Below the pieces are notes generated by a model that was not told the DNA's origin, did no database searches, and saw nothing but the letters and a program-made list of their open reading frames with translations. A program made the position numbers and the translations under genes. DNA of 64,000 nt from VRUE01 sp963699215 (GTDB lineage Bacteria > Actinomycetota > Thermoleophilia > Solirubrobacterales > 70-9), in contig OY969422.1 of the NCBI GenBank assembly GCA_963699215.1, positions 1,922,001 through 1,986,000 of the forward strand, read 5' to 3'. Below are positions 49,999 to 56,630 of the stretch, one piece after another; position 1 is the first letter of the stretch; the number at the start of each line of letters is the position of its first letter.

Positions 49999-52074
49999 GT
50001 GCCGCACAAGGCCGCAGACCGGATTCGCAACGTCGCCCTGATCGGCCACCGGGGTTGCGGCAAGACGAGCCTGCACGAGGCGATGCTGTTCGAGGCGGGG
50101 GCCACGCGACGGCTCGGCGCGGTCGGGGAGGGCAGCACCGTCTCCGACGGCGAGCCGGACGAGCAGGCGCGCGAGATGTCGATCGGCGCCGCGGTTGCCG
50201 GCTTCGAGTACGACGGGCGCGAGATCAACTTGGTCGACACGCCCGGCGAGCCCAGCTTCGTCGCCGACGCGGCGGCGGCGCTGCGGGTCGTGGACGCGGC
50301 CGTCGTCGTCGTCAACGGCGTCGCCGGGGTCGAGGTCCAGACGGAGCGGCTTTGGCGCCGCGCCGACGAGGAGGGCCTGGCGCGGCTCGTCTTCGTCAAC
50401 ATGCTCGACCGCGAGCGAGCCGACTTCTTCGCCGCCCTCGACTCGCTCAAGAGCGCCTTCGGCCCGCACGTGGTCGCCACCGAGATCCCGATCGGCGCCG
50501 AGCACGAGGTCCGCGGCGTGATCGACCTGATCGACCTGGAGGCGTTCGTCTACGAGGGCGCCGGCCAGGGCAACGCGACCTTGGTCGAGATCCCCGAGGA
50601 GCTGCGGGCGCAGGCCGACGAGTACCGCGAGAAGCTGATGGACGAGGTCGCGGAGAACTCCGACCAGCTGATGGAGCGCTACCTCGACGGCGAGGAGATC
50701 GAGCACGGCGAGATCGTCGACGTGCTCAAGCAGGGGGTCACGGCGGGGCGGATCTTCCCCGTCACCTGCGGCGTCGCCACGCGCAACCTCGGCACCAACC
50801 GCTTGCTCGGGGCGCTGGTCGAGGACCTGCCTTCGCCGGCGATGCGCGGCGGCGTGGCGGCCTTGGGGGAGGGGGGCGAGGCGCAGGAGGTCGAGCCCGA
50901 CGAGGACGGCCCGCTCGTCGCCTACGTGTTCAAGACGCTCGCCGACCCTTACGCCGGGCGGATCAACCTCCTGCGCGTCTACCGCGGCACGCTGCGCTCC
51001 GACTCCCAGGCGGTCAACGCGACCCGGGGGGAGAAGGAGCGGATCGGGCAGCTCGGCCGGCCGCTCGGCAGCGAGCTGACACCGGTATCCGAGCTGGGGG
51101 CGGGGGAGATCGGCGCGATCGCGAAGCTGAAGCAGACCCAGGCCGGCGACGTGCTCTGCGACGCCGAGGCGGAGATCGCCTTTCCAGCACTCGACCTACC
51201 CGCCCCGGTGATGGCCTTCGCCTACGAGCCGAAGTCGAAGGGGGACGAGGAGAAGGCGGCGTCGGCCGTGCGGCGGCTGAGCGAGGAGGACCCGATCCTC
51301 GACGTGCACCGCGACCCGCAGACCGGCGAGCAGATCCTTGCCGGCCTCACTCAGATCCACATCGAGGTGATCGTCGAACGGATGAAGCGCCGCTTCGGCG
51401 CCGAGGTCGAGCTGCACCCGCCGCGGGTTCCCTATCAGGAGACGATCCGCAAGCCCGCCGAGGCCCACGCTCGCTACAAGAAGCAGTCCGGCGGGCGCGG
51501 CCAGTTCGCCGATTGCCGGATCGAGATCGAGCCGGCGGAGGACGGCGCGGGGCTCGATTTCGTCAACCGGATCAAGGGCGCGGCGATCCCGGGCGGCTTC
51601 ATCCCCGCGGTCGAGAAGGGGGTGGTGGAGGCGATGCGGCACGGCACCGTCGCCGGCTACCCGGTCAAGGACGTGCGGGTGCGGCTGGTCGACGGCAAGC
51701 ACCACGACGTCGACTCCTCCGAGATGGCTTTCAAGGTCGCCGGCTCGATGGCTTTCAGGGAGGCGATGGAGGCGGCCGACCCGGTCCTGCTGGAGCCGCT
51801 CGTGCGGCTCACCGTGAGCTGCCCCGAGGACGTGGTCGGCGACGTGATCGGCGACCTCAACTCGCGCCGCGGCCACCCGCTGGGGATGGAACCGAAAGGC
51901 TCGGCGACCGAGGTCAAGGCGGAGGTGCCGATGGCGGAGGTGCTCGACTACGCCCCTGACCTGCGCTCGATCAGCGGCGGGCGGGCGGATTTCACGATGG
52001 AGTTCGAGCGCTACGAGCCGGTACCGAGCCATCTGGCCGAGAGGGTCGTGGCCGCTGCTAGCGTTGCGGCGTGA
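49999..52074 (+). CDS. elongation factor G paralogue (FusA2-like) with altered G3 and G4 motifs
   Basis: The 691-residue protein has the five-domain EF-G layout: P-loop GHRGCGKT (residues 16-23), domain II, then domain III (LAGLTQIHIEVIVERMKRRF), domain IV (GRGQFADCRIEIEP) and domain V (RSISGGRADFTMEFERYEPVP, cited in part). The switch II motif reads DTPGE (residues 80-84), not DTPGH, so the catalytic His is absent. The G4 motif reads NMLD (134-137) instead of NKxD. Canonical EF-G should be elsewhere. This one may have little GTPase activity or a ribosome-stress role. GTG start; its stop overlaps the next gene. Confidence 0.88.
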   Translation: MPHKAADRIRNVALIGHRGCGKTSLHEAMLFEAGATRRLGAVGEGSTVSDGEPDEQAREMSIGAAVAGFEYDGREINLVDTPGEPSFVADAAAALRVVDAAVVVVNGVAGVEVQTERLWRRADEEGLARLVFVNMLDRERADFFAALDSLKSAFGPHVVATEIPIGAEHEVRGVIDLIDLEAFVYEGAGQGNATLVEIPEELRAQADEYREKLMDEVAENSDQLMERYLDGEEIEHGEIVDVLKQGVTAGRIFPVTCGVATRNLGTNRLLGALVEDLPSPAMRGGVAALGEGGEAQEVEPDEDGPLVAYVFKTLADPYAGRINLLRVYRGTLRSDSQAVNATRGEKERIGQLGRPLGSELTPVSELGAGEIGAIAKLKQTQAGDVLCDAEAEIAFPALDLPAPVMAFAYEPKSKGDEEKAASAVRRLSEEDPILDVHRDPQTGEQILAGLTQIHIEVIVERMKRRFGAEVELHPPRVPYQETIRKPAEAHARYKKQSGGRGQFADCRIEIEPAEDGAGLDFVNRIKGAAIPGGFIPAVEKGVVEAMRHGTVAGYPVKDVRVRLVDGKHHDVDSSEMAFKVAGSMAFREAMEAADPVLLEPLVRLTVSCPEDVVGDVIGDLNSRRGHPLGMEPKGSATEVKAEVPMAEVLDYAPDLRSISGGRADFTMEFERYEPVPSHLAERVVAAASVAA

Positions 52075-52622
52075 GCCCTGACGAGACCTGTGCTGTTTGC
52101 GGCCGCACGATCCTGGCCGGCGAGCGCACCCGCAGCTACATGAGCCCCAAGGATGGCCCGCGCCCGGTCTGCGATCTCTGTCGCGGGCGCGCCGAGCGGC
52201 TCGGCTGGGTGGACCCGGCAGCCGCGGGGGCGAACGTCGGGCGCCGGCCCGACCCGGAAGCGTCCGAGTCGCCGCTGAGTCGCCTCGAGCGCGCGGTCGC
52301 GCGCTTCAACGCGAGCGACGCCGCGCGCACAGTCGCCGGCCTGATGCGGACGCTGGGAACCCCGAGCGTCTCGGTCGGGGCGGCCGCCGGATCGCCCAGC
52401 GAGGCGCGGGTGACGGTCGCCTGGGAGATCTGCTGGTACCAGTGGGGGGTCGATCTCGGCGACGAGGCGCGGGCGGTCTTCCAGCTCGACAGGGGCGAGC
52501 GGATCGAGCAGCTGGACGGCTCCGCCCGCGAGTGGAACGCGCGGGCGGGGGAGGGTGGGCGACTGGCCCTCGGCGCCAAGGCCCGACCGAAGCGATCTCG
52601 CGACGGCGAGCCGGTCGGCTAG
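52071..52622 (+). CDS. conserved-looking hypothetical protein with N-terminal zinc finger
   Basis: A 183-residue protein. The N-terminus has CAVC (residues 7-10) and CDLC (about residues 34-37), a likely treble-clef or ribbon zinc site. The middle is a helical region (LSRLERAVARFNASDAAR), and the C-terminal half ends in a strand-rich stretch (VTVAWEICWYQWGVDL) and a basic tail. GTG start in a GTGA overlap with the EF-G paralogue, so the two are coupled. I do not recognise a named family and assign no function. Confidence 0.65.
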   Translation: MSPDETCAVCGRTILAGERTRSYMSPKDGPRPVCDLCRGRAERLGWVDPAAAGANVGRRPDPEASESPLSRLERAVARFNASDAARTVAGLMRTLGTPSVSVGAAAGSPSEARVTVAWEICWYQWGVDLGDEARAVFQLDRGERIEQLDGSAREWNARAGEGGRLALGAKARPKRSRDGEPVG

Positions 52623-52631
52623 CGAGCAATC

Positions 52632-53030
52632 GTGGAGAGGCTGATCGTCAACGTGGACGGCGGCGCCCGCGGCAACCCGGGTCCGGCGGCGATCGGTGCC
52701 GTTGTGCGCAGCATCGACGGCGAGGTGCTGGAGGAGCGCGGCGAGCGGATCGGCACCGCGACCAACAACGTGGCGGAGTACCGGGCGCTGTTGCTGGGGA
52801 TCGCCCGGGCGAGCGAGCTCGGGGCGAGCGAGCTCGAGCTGGTCGGCGACTCGGAGCTGATCGTCCGCCAGGTCGAAGGCAAGTACAAGGTCAAGGACGC
52901 CACCCTGCGCGAGCTGCACGCCGAGGCGCTGCGGGCGCTGCGGCGCTTCGACAGCTGGTCGATCCGCCACGTGCGCCGCGAGCAGAACGCCGAGGCCGAC
53001 CGCCTGGTGAACGCGGTCCTCGATGAGTGA
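52632..53030 (+). CDS. ribonuclease HI-family protein
   Basis: A 132-residue RNase H fold: VDGGARGNPGPAAIG (catalytic Asp), NNVAEYRALLLG (Glu), VGDSELIVRQVEGKYKVK (Asp) and RREQNAEADRLVN (last Asp). All four acids are present, so it should cut RNA in RNA/DNA hybrids. It is short and of the archaeal/actinobacterial type lacking the basic protrusion. Non-ATG start (GTG). The end overlaps the next gene by eight bases. A second hybrid-cleaving enzyme, RNase HII, is also in this window. Confidence 0.9.
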   Translation: MERLIVNVDGGARGNPGPAAIGAVVRSIDGEVLEERGERIGTATNNVAEYRALLLGIARASELGASELELVGDSELIVRQVEGKYKVKDATLRELHAEALRALRRFDSWSIRHVRREQNAEADRLVNAVLDE

Positions 53031-53514
53031 GCAGATCGACCCGCGGGCCGAGATCGGCCACGTCCACCTCAAGGTGGCCGACCTCGACCGGGCGCTGGAC
53101 TTCTACTGCGGCGTGCTTGGCTTCGAGCTGCAGCAGCGGATCGGCGACGAGGCCGCCTTCGTCTCGGCCGGCGGCTACCACCACCACATCGGCCTCAACA
53201 CCTGGCACTCGAAGGGCGCGCCGCCGCCCCCGGCGCGTAGCACCGGCCTCTTCCACGTCGCGATCCTCTATCCCGACCGGCGCGCACTGGCCGTGGCGCT
53301 GCAGCGCCTCTCCGAGGCCGGCGTGCCGCTCAGCGGCGCCTCCGACCACGGGGTCAGCGAGGCGCTCTACCTGAGCGACCCCGACGGCAACGGGATCGAG
53401 CTCTACCGCGACCGCCCCCGAGCGGAGTGGCCGCGTTCGGCCGGCGGCGAGGAGATCGCGATGATGACCGAGCCGCTCGACCTCCGCGACCTCCTCGCCG
53501 AGCTGGAGCGCTAG
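53023..53514 (+). CDS. VOC-family protein (catechol dioxygenase/glyoxalase-like)
   Basis: The 163-residue protein contains two betaalphabetabetabeta modules: IGHVHLKVADLDRALDFY in the first and LFHVAILYPDRRALAVAL in the second. The metal ligands His (GHVHLK), His (LFHVAI) and Glu (NGIELYRDR) are all visible, so it probably binds a divalent metal. It resembles CatE-type extradiol enzymes, but neither the reaction nor the substrate can be inferred from sequence alone. It converges with the protease gene, whose end overlaps. Confidence 0.85.
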   Translation: MSEQIDPRAEIGHVHLKVADLDRALDFYCGVLGFELQQRIGDEAAFVSAGGYHHHIGLNTWHSKGAPPPPARSTGLFHVAILYPDRRALAVALQRLSEAGVPLSGASDHGVSEALYLSDPDGNGIELYRDRPRAEWPRSAGGEEIAMMTEPLDLRDLLAELER

Positions 53515-54341
53515 GAGCCGAGGATCGCCCCGACCAGGTTCGCTTTGAACGGCTCGGTGCCCTGCGCCAGCTGCACCCCGCCGAAGCCGCTGTTGGCGCG
53601 CATGTAGGCGAGCTCCTTGGCGAGGTCGCCGACGCCGTTGGTACCGGCCAGCGGCGCGATCTGCAGCGTGCTGAGGACCCCGATCGCAGCGCCGGACCCG
53701 TTGAGGAAGCCGCTGCCCGAGTCGCCCGGGACCCCCGGCGTCAGGGTGACGACGACGTGGCTCCAGCCATTGCCTTCGTTCTGCATCACGATGCCCTGCT
53801 TGGGGCTGAGCTTGGTCACGCCGGCCCGCAGGGAGGAGTTGCCGTAGGAGTAGACGGTCGCTCCCAGCCCGCCGACTGCGCCGACGCCCGTCGGCCCGCC
53901 GAAGCCAGGCACCGAGGGGTTGACCCTGCCGACATCCGCCGGGTCGATCCTGATCAGGGCGAGGTCGTTGTAGGCGCAGGCGTCCGGGTCGGTCTCCCCG
54001 CGTGCCTGCATCGTCAGCCAGGAGCTGTAGACGAGCGTGCCGGGCCGGCTCGCGCCGGTCACCTCGACCGGCGTGCCGAGCGGCAGCGAGCCGCTGCTGC
54101 AGCCATCGGTTTCGGTCTGCCCGCCGGTGCCGGAGCAGTGCGCAGCCTGGCCGAGGAAGACGCTGGCGCCTTCCACGAAGACGAAGTTCGCGGTGCACTG
54201 GGCGCCTTCGGTGAAGACCTGGACGCCGGGATGGATCGTCGCCGATTTCGCCGGTGCCCAGGCGGACGAGGACGCGGGCAGCAGCGCCGCTGCAACCAGC
54301 GCGGCGAGGGCGAGGAGGAACGCGGACCTTGCTCGACTCAT
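53511..54341 (-). CDS. secreted trypsin-like serine protease
   Basis: A 276-residue protein with a signal peptide (SRARSAFLLALAALVAAALLP, cited in part; cleavage after SSSA is plausible) and a chymotrypsin-like domain. The triad is visible: His in GQAAHCSG, Asp in NDLALIRID, and Ser in PGDSGSG. Cysteine pairs suggest disulphides, fitting an exported protein. I chose ATG 54341, which puts the signal peptide at the very start; an ATG at 54431 is also in frame. The natural target is unknown. Confidence 0.87.
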   Translation of the reverse strand: MSRARSAFLLALAALVAAALLPASSSAWAPAKSATIHPGVQVFTEGAQCTANFVFVEGASVFLGQAAHCSGTGGQTETDGCSSGSLPLGTPVEVTGASRPGTLVYSSWLTMQARGETDPDACAYNDLALIRIDPADVGRVNPSVPGFGGPTGVGAVGGLGATVYSYGNSSLRAGVTKLSPKQGIVMQNEGNGWSHVVVTLTPGVPGDSGSGFLNGSGAAIGVLSTLQIAPLAGTNGVGDLAKELAYMRANSGFGGVQLAQGTEPFKANLVGAILGS

Positions 54342-54480
54342 CTGGGGAGCCTCCCTTCGCAGCCGCCAAGCGGATGCGCTCGTGAACGTGGCTGCGGAGG
54401 AAGCTACCCAGTAATTGGTAGTTCTATGCAAGCCGGCGTTTGCCGACCGGGGCCGGCGCTGTCCACAAGGGGCGCCCGCC

Positions 54481-54486
54481 TATAAT
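54481..54486 (+). promoter_or_regulatory. -10 box of the tRNA-Gly promoter
   Basis: TATAAT, a perfect sigma-70 -10 hexamer, ends 11 bases before the tRNA. I see no strong -35 at 16-18 bases upstream (the sequence is CTGTCC-like). It is the only perfect TATAAT noticed in a promoter position in this GC-rich window. Confidence 0.6.
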
Positions 54487-54497
54487 CCCGCCCCGAT

Positions 54498-54571
54498 GCG
54501 GCTGTAGCTCAGCTGGCTAGAGCGTCTGCTTGCCATGCAGAAGGTCGTGGGTTCGAATCCCATCAGCCGCT
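54498..54571 (+). tRNA. tRNA-Gly (anticodon GCC)
   Basis: Cloverleaf readable directly: acceptor GCGGCTG (54498-54504) with CAGCCGC (54564-54570), D-arm GCTC...GAGC, anticodon arm TCTGC/GCAGA with loop TTGCCAT giving anticodon GCC, variable loop AGGTC, T-arm GTGGG-TTCGAAT-CCCAT, discriminator T. CCA is not encoded. Length 74 bases. The TTCGAATCCC of its T-arm is repeated at 54576-54585, five bases past the tRNA, which may be a scar of an integration at this site. Confidence 0.93.
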
Positions 54572-54900
54572 TAACTTCGAATCCCCTGCACTTAGGCCAC
54601 TTGGCCCTCGCGGGGAAATATCAAACCACCCCCGCGTATCGCCTCCATTTCGGGCACTAGTTCCCGAAATGACGCGGATGCGCGGCGATTAGCGGCGATT
54701 TCGGCCGATTCCGCCTCGCTTTCGGCAAGTGGCGGAGCTACGGTCGCGAGCGCCAAGACATAAGTGGCCCCGGCGGCGGTGGAACGCCCCGGGGCCTGGC
54801 ACCGAAGCCTTGACTTCGATGCGAGAGAAACGGTACTCCGCCGTTAGCCCATCGGGCGGCATCTCGGCCAGCTTCGGTGCCCTACCGAAAGGAGGGCGCC
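54572..54900 (+). promoter_or_regulatory. 329-base structured leader between tRNA-Gly and the five-gene operon
   Basis: No gene seen. From left: a 10-base copy of the tRNA T-arm (54576-54585); a nested perfect palindrome, CCGCGT/ACGCGG (54632-54637, 54672-54677) enclosing ATTTCGGG/CCCGAAAT (54647-54654, 54663-54670); three 10-base-phased repeats GCGGCGATT, GCGGCGATT, CGGCCGATT (54682-54710); an 11-bp inverted repeat GGCACCGAAGC at 54798-54808 and 54871-54881 that brackets a TTGACT -35 box (54810-54815) and a weak -10 (54834-54839); and a strong ribosome site AAAGGAGG (54888-54895). The layout suggests a tightly regulated promoter. Confidence 0.6.
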
Positions 54901-55308
54901 GTGCCCACGACCACGATCACCAAGGAGCAGCGCGCGGGTCTGTACGAGCTGGTCCGCAATCACATCGCTGGCCTCGGCGATGTCTGGGTCGCGATGGAGC
55001 AGGACAGCGACTTCGCGACCGCTGAGCGACTCGGCCTCGAGTTCGCCGAAGACGTGCGGCTGCTGCAGGACATCGGCTGGCATCCGCGCGACGGGCGCGA
55101 GGCCTTCGAGGTGACGATGCCGGTCCACGACCTGATGGAAGGGCTCAAGCGCCTGCACGACGAAGCCGAGCGGGTGCTGACTGAATCGCCCGCCGAGCGT
55201 CGCTCGCGCGAGGAAGACGAGGAGGTCAATCAGCGCTTCCAAGTCGGCTTGGACGCCTGCGAGGAACTGCTCATCGCGCTCGATGAGCGAGGAGGTGAGT
55301 CCGCATGA
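54901..55308 (+). CDS. hypothetical helical protein, first gene of tRNA-adjacent operon
   Basis: A 135-residue protein with a short N-terminus (PTTTITKEQRAGLYELVRNH) and what look like four or five amphipathic helices, acidic overall. No signal peptide, membrane segment or known motif is seen. The GTG start at 54901 follows a strong AAAGGAGG at the right spacing, so expression is well supported. Its stop overlaps the next ATG (ATGA). Function unknown; a small interaction or regulatory protein of a mobile element is possible. Confidence 0.65.
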   Translation: MPTTTITKEQRAGLYELVRNHIAGLGDVWVAMEQDSDFATAERLGLEFAEDVRLLQDIGWHPRDGREAFEVTMPVHDLMEGLKRLHDEAERVLTESPAERRSREEDEEVNQRFQVGLDACEELLIALDERGGESA

Positions 55309-55547
55309 CCGCCACGAAAAAGAAGAGCACGCGCCTTCGCCCTGGCGAGCTGGACAAACTCGTCCTCGGCTACCTGCGCAAGCACAAAGAAGATGGGCCG
55401 GTGACCGCGAGCGCGATCGGCAAGGGGATCGAGCGATCCTCTGGTGCCGTAGCCAACTGCCTCGAGCGGCTGACGAAAAGGAAGGCGGTCCGGCGGGTCA
55501 AGAAATCCCCTCGGACCTACGCGTTGCCGAAGGAGGCGAAGGAATGA
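55305..55547 (+). CDS. small winged-helix-like DNA-binding protein
   Basis: An 80-residue basic protein. After a lysine-rich N-terminus (ATKKKSTRLRPGELDKLV) comes a helix-turn-helix region: GPVTASAIGKGIERSSGAVANCLERLTKRKAV, with the recognition helix around SSGAVANCLERL (cited in part), then a wing (RRVKKSPRTYAL). This resembles the winged helix of MarR/replication-initiator-type regulators. ATG overlaps the preceding stop, and its own stop overlaps the next ATG. It could regulate the operon or act in replication of an element. Confidence 0.65.
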   Translation: MTATKKKSTRLRPGELDKLVLGYLRKHKEDGPVTASAIGKGIERSSGAVANCLERLTKRKAVRRVKKSPRTYALPKEAKE

Positions 55548-55957
55548 TGAATGGTGGCGGTCGACCCCGCGGCGGCCACCGTCTGAGGGCGCCCTTCCTC
55601 GGCACCGACCCTTTCGACCTCAACCTCTCGGTTCTGACTGCGACCCTGAGCGCAGATCCGCGTGAGGGTCGCGGACCGAACGGCGATCCGGTCACGCTCC
55701 TTTGGGTCGAGTATCCGGTGGCCGACCCCGCCCATCCGCAGACGTTGTGGACCTGGGCGAGTTGCCTGGTGGAAGTCCCGGGCGACGACGCGCGGGCGCA
55801 GGCCGGAGACCTGCGCGGAGGCGAAGCTGTCCTTGCATCCGGCCAGCTCAGCTCGCGGTGGGTCATCGAGAACGGCAACACCAGCCGTCGGGGGGTCATT
55901 GTGGCGACGCTGGTCAAGTCGGGGCCATCGCCATCACGACTGGAGCTGCCGCGATGA
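55544..55957 (+). CDS. probable OB-fold protein resembling single-stranded-DNA-binding protein (SSB)
   Basis: A 137-residue protein with a strand pattern like bacterial SSB: LNLSVLTATLSADPREGRGPNGDPV at the start of the fold (compare SSB's xGxLxxDPExR...tpsGxPv), then WTWASCLVEVPGDDA, GGEAVLASGQLSSRWVIENGNTSRRGVIVATLV (V.V.GxLxxRxW...G..r) as the end, all cited in part. No acidic SSB C-terminal tail (DDDIPF) is seen. It starts with ATG 55544, overlapping the previous stop. The call rests on pattern only; an unrelated beta-barrel is possible. Confidence 0.5.
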   Translation: MMNGGGRPRGGHRLRAPFLGTDPFDLNLSVLTATLSADPREGRGPNGDPVTLLWVEYPVADPAHPQTLWTWASCLVEVPGDDARAQAGDLRGGEAVLASGQLSSRWVIENGNTSRRGVIVATLVKSGPSPSRLELPR

Positions 55958-56253
55958 GGACGTTTGCTCGCGAGGTTGCCGAGTGCTTCTCAGCGAACGT
56001 CCTCCGCTTTCGCCAGGAGGCGGGTCTCTCCCAGGAAGCGCTGGGCATGCGCGCGGCGCTCCACCGAACGGAGATCGGCCTGCTGGAGCGGGGGGCGCGG
56101 ATGCCTCAGCTCGACACCGTGCTGAAGGTCGCGGGCGCGCTCGACCTCTCCCCCTGCGAGTTACTCGACGGTATGCGCTGGAAGCCGGGGTCTTACTCGC
56201 CGGGTGGGTTCGACGTGAACGCCCGATCCGAAGCGGGGGGAGCCCGCCGATGA
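55954..56253 (+). CDS. XRE-family helix-turn-helix regulator (first of tandem pair)
   Basis: A 99-residue protein with the five-helix Xre/Cro domain at residues ~5-65: ANVLRFRQEAGLSQEALGMRA, then the recognition region ALHRTEIGLLERGARMP, and LDTVLKVAGALDLSPCELLDG (cited in part). A short C-terminal tail with no further domain follows. It shares HRTEIGLLERG exactly with the next gene's product, so the two arose by duplication. ATG overlaps the previous stop (ATGA). Probable DNA-binding repressor of its own operon, perhaps via the phased repeats upstream. Confidence 0.85.
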   Translation: MRTFAREVAECFSANVLRFRQEAGLSQEALGMRAALHRTEIGLLERGARMPQLDTVLKVAGALDLSPCELLDGMRWKPGSYSPGGFDVNARSEAGGARR

Positions 56254-56507
56254 GAAAGGAGGTCGGCCGGAACATCCTGCGCTGTCGCGAACGAGCCAAT
56301 ATCTCCCAGGAAGAGCTGGCGGTCCGCGCTTCGCTCCACCGAACCGAGATCGGCCTACTGGAGCGGGGTGAACGCCTGCCTCGCGTCGACACGCTCGTCA
56401 AACTCGCGGGCGGCTTGCGGATCTCTCCCTGTGAGCTGCTGGAGGGCATCGTCTGGGAGCCCGGCTATACGCGAAGCGGAGAGTTCGAGCTGTCGGTCGG
56501 GGAGTGA
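56250..56507 (+). CDS. XRE-family helix-turn-helix regulator (second of tandem pair)
   Basis: An 85-residue protein, nearly only the Xre/Cro domain: VGRNILRCRERANISQEELAV, then RASLHRTEIGLLERGERLP and VDTLVKLAGGLRISPCELLEG (cited in part). Similar in most positions to the preceding protein. ATG overlaps the previous stop. It is the last gene of the five-gene operon; a small dyad TGCGG/CCGCA lies about 60 bases after its stop, without a T-run. Confidence 0.86.
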   Translation: MRKEVGRNILRCRERANISQEELAVRASLHRTEIGLLERGERLPRVDTLVKLAGGLRISPCELLEGIVWEPGYTRSGEFELSVGE

Positions 56508-56617
56508 GCATCGTGGAGGTGATGAAGGAAGGGAGAGGTACCCGATCCACTCAGCGGTGCGGCTCCGCATAGTTAGGGAGACTCGTCAGTAATTCTCAAG
56601 CCGGCACGCTTTGCCGC

Positions 56618-56623
56618 TGTAAT
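56618..56623 (+). promoter_or_regulatory. possible -10 box for a leaderless oxidoreductase transcript
   Basis: TGTAAT ends seven bases before the ATG at 56631, so a transcript from it would begin at or near the start codon. There is no Shine-Dalgarno in the few bases left. No convincing -35 is seen. Tentative. Confidence 0.3.
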
Positions 56624-56630
56624 GTGAAGC

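Noticed and set aside
54576..54585. 10-base T-arm copy as a proven attachment site
   Set aside because: Ten bases is short, no second copy was found at the right end of the operon, and no integrase is present; kept only as a hint.
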